DNA from: G963675935 sp963719005
GTDB taxonomy: Bacteria > Planctomycetota > Planctomycetia > Pirellulales > Thermoguttaceae
NCBI GenBank assembly: GCA_963719005.1
Contig: CAVRAR010000018.1
Span: 248,001 to 312,000, forward strand
Length of the DNA: 64,000 nt
Direction: 5' to 3'
Numbering within the stretch: the stretch's first letter is position 1; each line of letters begins with the position of its first letter. The position numbers and the translations under genes are program-made. The notes under the pieces were generated by a model, which was given only the letters and a program-made list of their open reading frames with translations, did no database searches and was not told where the DNA came from. Of the stretch, positions 8,198 through 19,192 are shown one piece after another.

Positions 8198-10871
8198 CTA
8201 ACCCCCTTTTTCGTCCCAATCATGGTCTCTGACTCGCAGGGTAACGATCTTCCAGGGCTCGATGCGGAAGCGGATTTCGTTGCCCACGATTTGCAGTTTG
8301 CTTCCGTGCGGCATCGCTTCGCCAAGGAAATTCGTCTGTTCCGCGGAGACGGCGGGGCGAGCGAGTCGAATCGCCACGTCGGCCGCCTGGCCCGTCGATT
8401 CGTAGAGACGCATTTCGATCAGCGGTCGCTCGCCGGGCTTGGCCGAGCGGACTAGCCGCATCGCCGACAAAACGACGTTGCCGGGCGTCACTTCGACCAG
8501 CGATGCAACCGCCTGAGGGTGGATGCCATTTTGCGACTGGACGTCTTGTTGCGGTCTGTCGGGCCTATTCTGCTCGGCAGTCGCCGCAGCGCCGCCCCGG
8601 CCGAGGCCATAGGCCGGCGTCCAGGCCAGCAGCGGAACGTGCTGTTCCATCGCTTGGCGGTACGACTTGGCGTCGCTCCAAGTTCCGGCGTGGGGCGCCA
8701 AGGCACACCACCAATGATGATGTCCTATGCCTTCGATCGACGTCGCCGCCCGGGCAAACACGTCTTTCGGCAGCGGCCGAAAACAGTTCAGGACGAACTC
8801 GATCGACTGGTCGCCTTTCTTGAAGGCATAGCCGGTGTGCATGCCCGGCGGACAAATGAACGTGTAGCCGAACTGCGGCGACGAAACGTCGGTCCATCGC
8901 GTCGCGTCGTAGCCTTCAGGAAAACCGGTGGCGAAGCTCTCGCCGCGAAACGGCTCCTTTTCGAGATTATCGCGCGATTCGACGCCGAACGGGATGCCCG
9001 CCACCACTTTGCCGGACAGGCCGATCGGGAAGCGGATACAGAGAATTCCGTCGTCCCGCTGCGCGGTGTTCAGGTCAACGCCGAATTCGATCCGTTGGCT
9101 GCCGCGCCACAGACGAACCTCGCGAGCGATCGCATGGCCGCCGATTTTTCCGGGAATTGTCAAGGATGCGAACGCGGGCCCTTGCGCGACGCGGCACCGG
9201 GCAACCGCCGGCTGCCAATCGCGGCGTTTTCCCGGCGGGCCGATTTCCAGCCAAGTATCGCAAGGCCGGGGCATGTCGTAGATGGCCAGGTCTCCCAAAC
9301 CGCCGGTCTGCGGCGAGCCGAGCACGACGCCGCGCGTCTTGTCGAACACCTCTAACCGGCCGTCCGATCGCGCGGTGATGCGATAGAATTCGTTCTCGAT
9401 GGCCGGCGCGGCGGTCTTGCCGTTGTTCGAGGCAGCAGGGCCGGCATCCTTCGTGCGGCTGACATAATACGTTCTGAATCCGCAGGCGGGCACGGCCGTT
9501 GCGTTGAATGCAGCCCGAGGACTGCTCTCAGCGTCTTCCGCCATCAACTGGAGTGGGACTTTGCCGCCGGCGCCGTCGGTGAGCACAAGCCCCTCGACGC
9601 CGCCGTCGACCGCGAACTCGACCGGGCCGCTGATCGGCCATCCGTGGAAATTGAACACGACCAAGGGCGTTCCGCGGCTCGGCTCGAAGGGAATGCCGCC
9701 GGCGATCGCACACAGGGCGTCTTCCAGGAATCGACCCGCTTCCGCTCGCGCGTGGCGGCCTTGGGCCATGCGCTCGGCATAGTCTTCCTTCCAGCACCAC
9801 TCGATCGCGTGGCCGGTGGAGGAAAGAACGTCTTGCCACAACGTATCGACCGGCACGTCGTGGAACGGCCGGTCCAACATGGCGGCCATTGCCTGCGCCT
9901 TTTCGAGCGAGAGCAAGAGATCCTCGTTCCGGTTGTTCAGGGTGTGAATGTTCTGGTTGCCGTGCATGCCAGCCATCGTGTAGTTGTTGCAACTGTCCAA
10001 CGGGCCGCTCAGCTCCGTGATCTCGCCGGAGTATTTTTCGCATTCCTGGAAGAAGCGAAGCATGGACGCCAGCATCCGCTTGTTGGGATCGCCGGCCTGC
10101 GCTTGATCGACCATCGCCTGCGTGGGCGGCATGTCGTCGCACACCGATGGCGTACCGCCAGACGGGCAAGGGCTTGATTCCGCGGAACGACAGCCCGGGC
10201 GTGCCTTGAAACTCGGGATAGCCGTAGACATCTTTGCAGGACAACATGCGCGTGCCGTCGAGCCCCTTGCGCCAGAAAACCGCTTGCTGACCGACCGGTC
10301 GCGTGAACATGAAGTAGCGGTAATCGGCCAGCGTGAGAATCTGCGGCACCTGCGAGGTTCCACACATCAGGTCGGGCACCTCAAGCACGTCCTGCCGAAG
10401 GCCGGGGACATGACGGCGAAAATACTGCTTACCCAAGACCAGGCTGCGCACAAAAAGCTCGGGATAGACTTCGCTGAGCCGCGGATTGCTGTAGGCGTTG
10501 ATGACCTCGATGCGTCCCTCTTTGACGCGCTGCCAGAACTCATCGATCAGCCCGGGCCATTGCCGCCGCGCCTTGAAGAGAAACGGCTGAAGCTGTTCGT
10601 TGACCGTCTCCAATTGCCAAACGAGCTTCGGATTCTTTCGCATCAGCATCAGATAGTCGTGAATCATGTTGGCATAGCGTTCTTCGTGCCAGGCTCGCGT
10701 ATGGCCCCACGCCCAATCGCAATGCGAGGCGATGTTGACGATGGTCAACGTCGGATAGGCCGTCGCTTGCTTGGTTTGCGCTTCTGTTTTCGCGTTCGCC
10801 GCCGCTGCTGCCCCGCTCCACCCCGCAGCAAGGCCGAGGATGCAACATGCCAACACATTGAGAGACTTCAT
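8198..10871 (-). CDS. GH38-type alpha-mannosidase, secreted, frameshifted near 10150
   Basis: ATG 10871 (GGAG upstream) starts a signal peptide, MKSLNVLACCILGLAAGW with an AAAA cleavage region. The GH38 zinc motif follows as SHCDWAWGHTRAWHEERYAN. EVPDLMCGTSQVPQILTLA contains the Asp expected to be the nucleophile. At about 10150 the frame changes by one base: before it reads PLPVWRYAIGV, after it CDDMPPTQAMVDQAQAG. It then continues through the helical and beta-sandwich parts to the stop at 8198. The joined product is about 890 residues, a normal size for the family. It would trim alpha-mannosides outside the cytoplasm. Spacing is 84 bases from the upstream NPCBM gene and 126 to the downstream UroD-like gene, which fits an operon. 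Confidence 0.75.
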
Positions 10872-11534
10872 GGTTTTTTCTCCAGCCCGGTCTACAAATT
10901 CGTCGATTTTCGCCGGCAGCCCCTGGCCCCGGGGCATGGTATTCGTCTTCGAGAGTTAGTGTTTCAACAGCCGCGCCTCCGCCCAGTCTGCGAAATTGCG
11001 GGCAACGTGTCCATGCACGTCTTGAGGGACCACTACCAGCTCGAGTTCCTTGGCTCCGGCAACATCGATATCTACGCGTTTCGGCGGTTCGGCGGGATCG
11101 ACATTCCTGACGGGCCCGGAATCCCACCGCTTCCGCCCGTCCACCCAGACCTCGAAGGCGATTGCAGACCGGTCCATGTAATTGTTCATGATCTCGCTGT
11201 CGAGGCCCGCCAATGCCTGGAATCGCCGGTACTTGCCGTCGAGCGCGACCGATATTCGCGACGGGCAATTGACGCCGAGACCCCGCCAGTAGCGCCGGCC
11301 GGCAATTACGATCGGCGTTTTCGCGATGCTGGTGTTCTTCTCGCATCCGCCCGAACTCGGGCGCACGAGCGCGGGATCCATCGCATCCAGGAACACGCCG
11401 TCGATGCGGTCGATCGTCCGCGCTACGGTCCTCGTCGTCTTCGCCGCGACCGTCTCGTCCACCGGTTTGAGCAGAACGGCGCCATCCAACGAGATTGTCT
11501 CGGGTTGCGGAAGGGCATTGGGAACTGCCACGTC

Positions 11535-11583
11535 AAAGGGGACAGTCCCATTTTCGCTGACACGAAAATTGGGACAGTCCCCC
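11535..11583. repeat. GDxPxF-type palindrome inside the NPCBM gene
   Basis: This 49-bp element is identical to the one at 42638-42686. The outer block is GGGGACAGTCCC, itself symmetrical about the A, followed by ATTTTCG, loop CTGACA and the complementary side with one extra T. On the host strand it is translated as GDCPNFRVSENGTVPF, in frame, between the beta-sandwich and the NPCBM part. Confidence 0.85.
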
Positions 11584-13624
11584 TTCTTCGCCCAGACCCA
11601 GGCCGACACCACGGGGGCGCCGCCGCGAGTCAGAAGGTTCAGGCTCACAAGGTTCTTGCCCTGGGGTAATGGCGAGGTGAGGAACAGCCACCGTTCGCGT
11701 TTGCCGATTGAACTCGCCGCCCAGCCGGTTTCGGAGCCGCCGCTCGAAAGGACGGCCTTTTTCCCGTTTACCGTCAGCCGACACATCGGGTCAACGGGAG
11801 GATCCTTGTCTTCGATGAGAATGAGGACATCCGCCGGAGCATCGGTAGTCACGGCCGCGTCCAGATTCACGCGGATGCTCGACGAGGCATTTCCGGTGAC
11901 GCACGTGGAATCGACGCCGAGCGCGTCGGCGTTTCCGGTGAACTTCTCAAGGCTCACCTCGTTGGTGCTGGCAACCGCGATGTCGATCCGGCGGCGGATC
12001 GCCTTTGACGCCGAAAGGACGTTCGACGGCGGTCGCGTCGCGTCGAAAGACAGGACTACGGTTTCGTACGGCGCCAGCCGAACGTTCAACGTCTCGCCGG
12101 GTTTCAGGCCCGTGCCGTAGACGCGAGCCTCGGGATAGATGCTGACGGCAGTGAGTCCAGCCGCTCCGGCGGGCACGCGCAGATTGGCGGCCAGCGTGAC
12201 CGGGTACGTCTGGGGCTCGATCCAGGGATTCCGCAACATGACGATGCCACGATCGCCTTGCCAGTGTGCGTAGCCGTATGGTTCTCTGGGCATCGTGGCG
12301 TCGTCGGTCAACTTGGGGCACTTCCCGTCCTGCCAGGATCGGGGCAATAGCGGTTCCGTGGTCTGAAGGATATCAACGTTCCGCCGCGCCCACTTCACCA
12401 GCGACGCAAACTGCCTCCAGCGGACATCGTTCATGTAGATGGGATTGATGGCGCAGTGCTGCTCCATGTTCCCGCGCAGAATGTCGGTAACGGCGTCGTT
12501 CAGCAGCGGATCCTTGCTTTGATGGATGATCCCGAAGGATTCCTGTGCCGCGATCGGACTGCTAAGCCAATAGGCGCCCTGCAAGTTGAAGTAGTCGCGC
12601 GAGGAGGTGTAGCTCTCCCGGTACACGGGCGATGGGACGCGTCCGAAAGGAGCGTCGTCGCCGTAACAACCGATTACCGAGTTGACGTGGAAGCTCCACC
12701 ACGGGCTCGCGTTCCAGGTGAAACACGTGGCCGCGAGCCAGACGTTGGGCGACGCCTTGCGCAGGGCCGCGATAATATCGAGCAGCCCGTCGCAGATGGG
12801 TTCCGCCGACAGAATGCCCGGCTCGTGGCCGTGATCGCTCGCCGGGCAGTCGAACAGATAGCCGTCGAGGAAGACGTGATTTGCCTTGTATCGGCAGACC
12901 GTATCCACGATCGCCTTCTTCGTCTCGCCCTGGTATCGCTTGCCGGCCAGACATAACGTCCTTGTTCCTCCGCGATCGCACGTCTCGTAACCCCGTTCTT
13001 TCGCCCATTGGGGATCCAGAGCAGGCGGGTACACGGCGCTCGGCGATAGGAAGATGTCGAGGTGAGAGCCGATGCTGCTGCAAGTCCGCTGCAAATCGCT
13101 CAGCCCACGCGGAAACCTCTTCTTGTCCGTCTTCCAGATGCTCTTGGGGTCCGTCGTGAAGACCGTCAAGCCGCAGGAATCGAAGGTCACGCCGTAGGGC
13201 TTGTACAGATTCTCCTCAAGGCTCCTTATGACATCATGAATGTGCATCTGCGACGGCAGCGTCGGCGTGCTCCACCAAGGGTTATAGATGAAGTGGTGGC
13301 CATTTCTCGGCGCCGGGCGATGGGCATCGATATAACGCTTGAAGCCGTTCTTTTCTCCGCCCACCGGAACGACCCCGTAAACCGCCTTGCGAGTCCGATA
13401 CCAAGTCCCCGGCCGGATTCGCGAGCCCGGCCGGTGGGAGAGAATCAGCCGCTCATTCTCCGCCCGGCACCGCGCCACGGGGTACTCGATCCCCGCGAAG
13501 AAGCCCTCCAGGAAAACGGGCCGACTCTGCACGCCGTCGGAGTCTATGGGTTGCTCGGGAAGAAAGCGGAGCCCGGCGGCTTTCGTATCCAGATTCTCCA
13601 ATACGACCTGGCCGACAAGTTTAG

Positions 13625-15328
13625 CCCGAATTATTCGTGACTTCTGTAATTCTTGAACCTCCTGGAGCGTCTAAGTTGTTGAACAAAAGCAACTTGTCCG
13701 CTCCAAGGAGGCCCAAGAATGAATCAACAGTCTGATTGGCAGGTGTCGTTCAGTTTCTTCGATCATAAGCCTGTCGTTGTCGAACCGCAACAGGCACAAC
13801 TGACCAGTGACGCCGGGCTGCTGCCGATCCGGCAGTTGGATGAGCAACTCGGCCTGACCGCCGAGTTCGCGGCCGCCCTCGATGATCCCCGCAACCCGGA
13901 CATCAGCATCCATTCGTTTCTGCAAATGGTCCGCATGCGGGTTTATGGCATCCTGGCCGACTACCCCGACCAGAACGACCACGACGTGCTCCGCCACGAT
14001 CCCCTCTTCAAGCTTCTCGCCGGCCGTTCGCCCGAAGGCCGGGAACTGGCCAGCCAGCCCACCTTGTCCCGGTTCGAGAACGCCGTCAGCGTCCGTTCGC
14101 TGCGGAGATTGGAGGATGTCTTCATCGACCAATTCATCGCCTCGTTCGCCACGCCCCCGCGGCACCTGACCTTCGACATCGACGTGTTCGATGATCCCAC
14201 GCATGGACAACAGCAGTTGACCTTCTTCCACGGCTATTATGACCAATACCAATACCTTCCGCGGGCCATCACCTGCAAGGAGAACGATCTGGTGGTGATG
14301 GTCTGCCTGCTGTTCGGCACGGCCCATGCCGCGTTGGGAATCGAGGACGACTTGCCATATCTGCTGCGACGGCTGCGCGAGGTGTGGCCCGACGTGCAGA
14401 TCAGCCTGCGGGGAGACAGCGGCTTTGCCGTTCCCAAGACGTATCTGCTCCTGGAAGAAGGGAGCGTGGACTACACCTTGGGCCTGGCGATGAACGCCGT
14501 GTTGAAGCGTCGTAGCGAGGAACTCTTGGCGGAAGCGCTGCGGAATTACCAGGAAACAGGCCAGCCGCAACGGCTCTTCACGGCCTTCGAATATCAGGCC
14601 GCTTCGTGGCCCGAGCCGCGTTGGACGATCATCAAGGCCGAAGCGCATGCCCAGGGAACCAATCGCCGCGCGGTGGTGACCAATCGGCCCGGTGCGCGGG
14701 TGCTGCCGCAAGCGACGTACGACGAGTATACAGAGCGCGGCGAAAGCGAGAATCGCAACAAGGAACTGAAGTGCGGGCTTCAGGCGGATCGGCTGAGCGA
14801 CCACCGCTACATGGCGAATCTCTTTCGTCTCTACCTGCACGCCCTAGCCGCCAATCTTCTGGCGCGGCTGCGCGGCGTGGTCGCCGATCCGCCCCCGCCG
14901 GCCATTGTCACCCCGTTGCCCACCGAAGCGCTGGCCGGCAAGCAGCGTCACGATTACCTCAATCACCGTCGCGAACGGGATCCGTTGGGCGAAGGTCAGC
15001 CTTGCACTTGGCGGACGCGGCTGATCAAGGTCGCCGCGGAGATCGTGGTCCGTGCCCGACGGGTTATCGTCCGATTGGCCAGTTCTTGGCCCTACCTCGA
15101 TCACTACCGGCAGGTCGCGCAGGCCGTTCTCGGTTGCTCGCTGCCGCCGGTTCCTGAGAGCGGATGACCATCGCATCATCCTCGTACCTCGCCGCCTCCA
15201 AGGCTCGAACGTCTTGGGGGAAAGGGGGGATTGTTGGCCTACGGCGTTGCCGATCGGCCTATCCTCGCCGACTCCCCCTAACCGACCACCGGTCCGTGTC
15301 CTTCAGCCCACATCACGAATAATCCGGG
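13625..15328 (+). mobile_element. IS1380-type insertion sequence (1704 bp)
   Basis: Ends are CCCGAATTATTCGTGA on the left and the complement of CCCGGATTATTCGTGA on the right, with one mismatch. A 4-bp target duplication TTAG sits at 13621-13624 and 15329-15332. Length, end sequence and target size fit the IS1380 family. It disrupts the leftward NPCBM gene while its own transposase is encoded rightward. Confidence 0.93.
13719..15167 (+). CDS. IS1380-family transposase
   Basis: This 482-residue, apparently intact transposase starts at ATG 13719 with CCAAGGAGG 10 bases upstream. It shows the IS1380 DDE layout: LTFDIDVFDDPTHGQQQLTF with the first Asp pair, DVQISLRGDSGFAVPKTY with the second catalytic Asp in the characteristic RGDSGF motif, and YTERGESENRNKELKCGLQA with the Glu, followed by DRLSDHRYMANLFRLYLHA. 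Full length and clean ends suggest the element is still able to move. Confidence 0.95.
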   Translation: MNQQSDWQVSFSFFDHKPVVVEPQQAQLTSDAGLLPIRQLDEQLGLTAEFAAALDDPRNPDISIHSFLQMVRMRVYGILADYPDQNDHDVLRHDPLFKLLAGRSPEGRELASQPTLSRFENAVSVRSLRRLEDVFIDQFIASFATPPRHLTFDIDVFDDPTHGQQQLTFFHGYYDQYQYLPRAITCKENDLVVMVCLLFGTAHAALGIEDDLPYLLRRLREVWPDVQISLRGDSGFAVPKTYLLLEEGSVDYTLGLAMNAVLKRRSEELLAEALRNYQETGQPQRLFTAFEYQAASWPEPRWTIIKAEAHAQGTNRRAVVTNRPGARVLPQATYDEYTERGESENRNKELKCGLQADRLSDHRYMANLFRLYLHALAANLLARLRGVVADPPPPAIVTPLPTEALAGKQRHDYLNHRRERDPLGEGQPCTWRTRLIKVAAEIVVRARRVIVRLASSWPYLDHYRQVAQAVLGCSLPPVPESG

Positions 15329-15774
15329 TTAGGGCCCGTGGCGTTGTCGAGGCGGTATGCCGCCCACTTCCGCAGGACCGACTCGTCGGCCGACCACTCG
15401 ACATAGAGTTTGACCTCCAGGCGACTCGAATCCCCCAGAACAATCGGGGCAAAGGACAACTCCAATGCCTTGCCCGATTCCATTTTGGCGACCGGGCCGG
15501 CGGGCAGCGTCTTGCCCCCGACCTCTGTGCCGTCGACCGTGAAGCTCGGGCACCTTAGGCTCACCGGCAGCCGCAGATCGCCTTGTTTCAGCAACACGGC
15601 TTCCGGCTCGATCTGCACCGTCTCGGCGAGGTCTCCGGCATAGGCCGGGCCGGGAGTCAGGATGGCGCCCAATACGCCGCACACTGTCGCTGCGAAATGC
15701 CCGCGAATGATGTACTTGTTCATCGTGGGTTCTTCCAGTCAAGAAAGAAAGAGGTCAAAAAGGCGTGGGTTCCA

Positions 15775-17706
15775 CTATTTCGCGTCAAACCAGAGCAGCG
15801 TGACGCTGCACGGCAAAACCGTCACCGATCCTTGCTCGCCATCCTTGTCGGCCAGGGGTTCTAGCCGCGGGGACGGCGATTTCTCGATCTTCACCGGCGG
15901 CTCCTTACCGGGGGCGTTGTGGGCCATCGGATCGTTGCCCGCAATCTGCCAGCCGGCCCCTTCGCCCTTGAGCGTCGCCCCGGCGATATGCAATGAGAGC
16001 TTGACCGGCTTCATCGTCGGATTGACGATGCCCAGCGTTAGCGCCTTGCGATCGGCGGTCCAGGCGGCCGCCACGTCCAACGGCAGCGGTGACTCGACCG
16101 CGACGGGCGTCACGCCGAAATGCTCGCGGTACAGCTTCAGCACCAGCCCGGTCGTGTCGAAGCAGGCCGCCGTCTTGCTGGTCTTGATGCAGCCGATCAC
16201 GTTGACCGTCTGCGCGTAGTTGGCCATGAATACCATGTCGCTCTGCCGGGCATATTCGTGCAAGCCGGCGGCGATGCCCAAGGCGTCCTTCAAGTGAAAC
16301 GGGGTGCCGATCTGACCGTAGAGTTCCTGCGCGTACCAGTAGTTCCACTCGTCCATTGCGATGCGAATGTCCTTGCCCCGCAGCGAATCGAGCCGCTTGC
16401 GGTAATCGCGATGAGCCGCGGCGATGCGGCGGATCTCGTCGGGAATCTCACGGACGTGGTCGGCCAGATCCCTCGCATTCTCGCCGCAGTAGAAATGCTC
16501 GCTCATCAGATCCATATTATCGGCGCACTTACGCAACATTCCCTCGCTCCACGGGCCGGCGGCGCCGACGGCCACCAGCTTGATCGAGGGATCGGCCGCC
16601 CGCATCGCCTTGGCGAACTCGTTGTGTTTGGGAATGTACTTTTCCAGGCCCATGTACCCGAGTTGCCAATTGCCGAACATTTCGTTGCCGATGCTCCACC
16701 ACTGCACGCCGTAGGGCTCGCGATGGCCGTTTTTCGCCCGCAATCGGCCGCCGGGACGATCGGCCGGGGCGTTGGCATACTCGACCTCCTCGACCGCGCT
16801 GCGGCTGTCGCCCAATCCGCTGTTGACGGTGACGTAGGGCTCCGTCTTGATGGTCCGGCAGAAGGCCATGAACTCGTCCAGCCCGAAGTCGTTGTGCTCG
16901 ATGCCTTGCCACGCGAGGTTCTTGCGGGGCGGGCGGCGGTCGCGGTCGCCGATGCCGTCCCGCCAATTGTATCCGCTGACGAAGTTGCCGCCAGGCCAAC
17001 GATACACCGGCGCGTCGAGTTGCTTGAGCAGTTCGAGCGTGTCGGCCCTCATGCCTTGCACGTTGTCGGCCGGCATCAAGGAGACCGTGCCGACGTGGAA
17101 CGAGCCGCTGCCGGTGGCGGTGATTCTGAGCTGGCCCGCGTCGGTGTCGGCGCCGACGGTGAACTGCAATGGCGTTTTCGAGTAATCCGCGGTGAACGTA
17201 TCGATGGTGATCGTTTGCCGCTGGTCCCGGCCGTTACCCCAGATGAGGCTTACCTTGACCGGTGCGGCCGTTGCAGGGCCGGCCAGCCAAATCCGGCCGA
17301 CGTACTGCTTGCCTTTGCGCAGCGCCAGTTGGCCCTGGACGATGCCGGCAGGTTGGCCGTCGCCGGGCAGGGTGATTTTCGGAGTATGCCCGCCGACAAA
17401 GGGTTTGTCGCGGTCCATCGTCACCTGTTCGGCCGGCCCAACGGTTTTCCACGGCGACTGCTTCGATCCGACCGGGTCGAAGAACTTTCGGTCTTCGAGC
17501 ATTTCGGCCCAGATGCCGCCGTAGATGCAGCGTCCGAGGTGCTCGATGAACTGGCCGTAAACGTACTTCGACAACGGTGCGCGGGTTTTGCCGGCGTCGA
17601 TCGCGACGCGCGACGCTTGCGGCGTCGGATCGGAACACTGAGCGCGGCGGCTCGTCAAAGCCAGGACGCAAGCGACCAACAGGACCATGAAGGATAAGCG
17701 GCTCAT
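15775..17706 (-). CDS. GH51-type alpha-L-arabinofuranosidase, secreted
   Basis: This is a 643-residue protein. ATG 17706 is preceded by CGGAG and begins the signal peptide MSRLSFMVLLVACVLALTSR; a longer upstream frame has neither feature. GH51 hallmarks are SKYVYGQFIEHLGRCIYGGI near residue 50, an N-terminal carbohydrate-binding-like beta domain, YRWPGGNFVSGYNWRDGIG, the acid/base Glu in WWSIGNEMFGNW and the nucleophile Glu in RIAMDEWNYWYAQ, followed by a C-terminal beta domain. It releases arabinose from arabinan or arabinoxylan side chains, probably in the periplasm. It is the first gene of the leftward operon, 51 bases before the NPCBM gene. Confidence 0.88.
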   Translation of the reverse strand: MSRLSFMVLLVACVLALTSRRAQCSDPTPQASRVAIDAGKTRAPLSKYVYGQFIEHLGRCIYGGIWAEMLEDRKFFDPVGSKQSPWKTVGPAEQVTMDRDKPFVGGHTPKITLPGDGQPAGIVQGQLALRKGKQYVGRIWLAGPATAAPVKVSLIWGNGRDQRQTITIDTFTADYSKTPLQFTVGADTDAGQLRITATGSGSFHVGTVSLMPADNVQGMRADTLELLKQLDAPVYRWPGGNFVSGYNWRDGIGDRDRRPPRKNLAWQGIEHNDFGLDEFMAFCRTIKTEPYVTVNSGLGDSRSAVEEVEYANAPADRPGGRLRAKNGHREPYGVQWWSIGNEMFGNWQLGYMGLEKYIPKHNEFAKAMRAADPSIKLVAVGAAGPWSEGMLRKCADNMDLMSEHFYCGENARDLADHVREIPDEIRRIAAAHRDYRKRLDSLRGKDIRIAMDEWNYWYAQELYGQIGTPFHLKDALGIAAGLHEYARQSDMVFMANYAQTVNVIGCIKTSKTAACFDTTGLVLKLYREHFGVTPVAVESPLPLDVAAAWTADRKALTLGIVNPTMKPVKLSLHIAGATLKGEGAGWQIAGNDPMAHNAPGKEPPVKIEKSPSPRLEPLADKDGEQGSVTVLPCSVTLLWFDAK

Positions 17707-17929
17707 GGCAGAATCTCCGAAAGGCGGGAAGCGGCGCGAGCCGCGCGGCGAAAACCGGGCGACTCCGCGCACGATGGGAGGCGATGTAAATGTCATCCTA
17801 TGGTGGGTGATGTCGGATGTCAAGTTGCGCGCGGGCAGGTTCTTTCGGTACTCTATCCATTGCCCTATCACGCCCCTACATGGTATCTTATGTTTTTGCC
17901 GGCGAAGCTTGTTGGGAAGAGACTCGAAC

Positions 17930-18960
17930 GTGGCCAAGACCAAACCTGACTCGGGCGAAAAGCTCTTCCGCGTTCTGCCACGGCAAGTCGATCAGACCAT
18001 CGCGGCCGCGCTGCGCGAGTGGTTGCCGGGCCAATCGTGGTCGGAGGTGCGCCGGCTGCTGAAATCGCGAAGGGTGACGATCAACGGCAACCTCTGCGTG
18101 GACGCCGGCCGGCGGCTGCGGCTTACCGACGTGGTGAAACTGTTGCCGCAGTCGCTCGCCCCGCCGCCCGACGAGCTTGACGTTCGCATCGTCTATCTCG
18201 ACAAGCACGTCGTCGTGGTCGAGAAGCCGTCGGGCATAACCACGACGCGGCATTCCGAGGAGCAGGACATGTCGCCGCGCCGTCGGCAGCTTCAACCGAC
18301 GCTCGACGAACTGCTCCCCGCGCGATTGCCAAGATCGAGGCCCGCGGAACGAAGAACACCCAGAGCAAGAAGGGCCCGCGAAAAGGCATCAGGCAAGTCC
18401 GCGCGGTGCATCGCCTGGACCGCGACACCTCGGGCCTGTTGGTTTTTGCCAGAACCCCGGAGGCGCAGCAACACCTCGAACACCAGTTTCGCACGCACAG
18501 CACCCGGCGGCGATACCTGGCGATCGTCCGCGGGGCCGTCGAGTCGCAAACGATCGAGAGCCGGCTGGTGCGCGATCGCGGCGACGGCCGGCGGGGGAGC
18601 ACCACGCTGCCGAACGTCGGCCGGCGGGCGGTGACGCACGTTCGGGCGGTCGAGCGGCTCGGCGACTACACGTTGATCGAATGCCGCCTGGAAACCGGGC
18701 GGACGCACCAGATACGCATCCATCTGGCGGAGAAGGGGCATCCGTTGTGCGGCGACAAAGTCTACGGCCAGCCGTTGTTTCGCGCCGGCCAGCCCGACGA
18801 AAGCGGAGCCCCGCGGCTGGCCCTGTGCGCGGTCGAATTGGGCTTCGTGCATCCGATCACGGGCGAGGCAATGCACTTCGAGAGTCGGCCGCCGCGCGAT
18901 TTCGCGGAATTCGTGCGGCGATTGCGGACGGCCGCAAAACGCCCGAAGCCACCTCAGTAG
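17930..18960 (+). CDS. RluA-family pseudouridine synthase, frameshifted near 18325
   Basis: The likely start is GTG 17930 with GGAAGAG 8 bases upstream. The N-terminal part has an S4 RNA-binding domain (LPGQSWSEVRRLLKSRRVTI, NGNLCVDAGRRLRLTDVV) and the active-site-side strand VVVVEKPSGITT. At about 18311-18330 one base appears to be missing. The next frame gives ARIAKIEARGTKNTQSKKG, then the catalytic block AVHRLDRDTSGLLVFART with the nucleophilic Asp, then LETGRTHQIRIHLAEKGHPL and GDKVYGQP. The corrected product is about 343 residues, normal for the family. It isomerises specific uridines in rRNA or tRNA; which sites cannot be told. Its TAG stop lies inside the arm of the palindrome at 18957. 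Confidence 0.82.
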
Positions 18961-19039
18961 GTTATGCTTCAGCATAACGCAGGCAATGCCAAGGGATAGC
19001 GCGGGCAACGGCCGGTCGTTATGCTGAAGCATAACCTAC
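18957..19039. repeat. Nested palindrome overlapping the stop codon of the pseudouridine synthase gene
   Basis: Perfect 22-bp arms at 18957-18978 and 19018-19039 flank a 39-base loop. Each arm folds on itself as GTTATGCT-TC-AGCATAAC. It may act as a terminator for the gene whose TAG it contains. A single arm of the same family lies at 52936-52957. Confidence 0.88.
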
Positions 19040-19192
19040 GGAATTCATGCTTCGGCAGGGCCGACGGGATTGCAGAAAGCGGAAAAAAGGTCACAATAGT
19101 ATTGTCGTCGTGCGTTATACTCTCCGCCAACGAACGCCCTGGACGATAGTGAATTCACGGAAACGCGTTTCCTTCGACTGAAGAACTGCACC

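Larger units (their letters stand above)
10956..15723 (-). pseudogene. Large secreted NPCBM-domain glycan-active protein, split by an IS1380-type element
   Basis: ATG 15723 (GGAAGA upstream) starts a signal peptide, MNKYIIRGHFAATVCGVLG. The frame runs 131 codons to Pro at 15331-15333, where the element at 13625-15328 intervenes. Deleting the element and one TTAG copy continues exactly in frame as KLVGQVVLENLDTKAAG and on to the stop at 10956, giving about 1019 residues. The middle has NPWWSTPTLPSQMHIHDVI and HVFLDGYLFDCP, resembling a TIM-barrel glycosidase with an acidic pair. The C-terminus (RRYWRGLGVNCPSRISVAL, FEVWVDGRKRWDSG) is an NPCBM carbohydrate-binding module. A palindrome at 11535-11583 is translated within it. 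The gene lies between GH51 and GH38 genes in one operon. Confidence 0.78.

Noticed and set aside
10122..11669. Open frame of 515 codons on the plus strand opposite the GH38 and NPCBM genes
   Set aside because: It overlaps strongly conserved coding DNA on the other strand, crosses an intergenic gap and shows no family features; typical high-GC antisense frame.
16120..17697. Open frame of 525 codons opposite the GH51 gene
   Set aside because: The GH51 catalytic motifs lie on the minus strand in the same DNA; the plus-strand translation has no recognisable domain.
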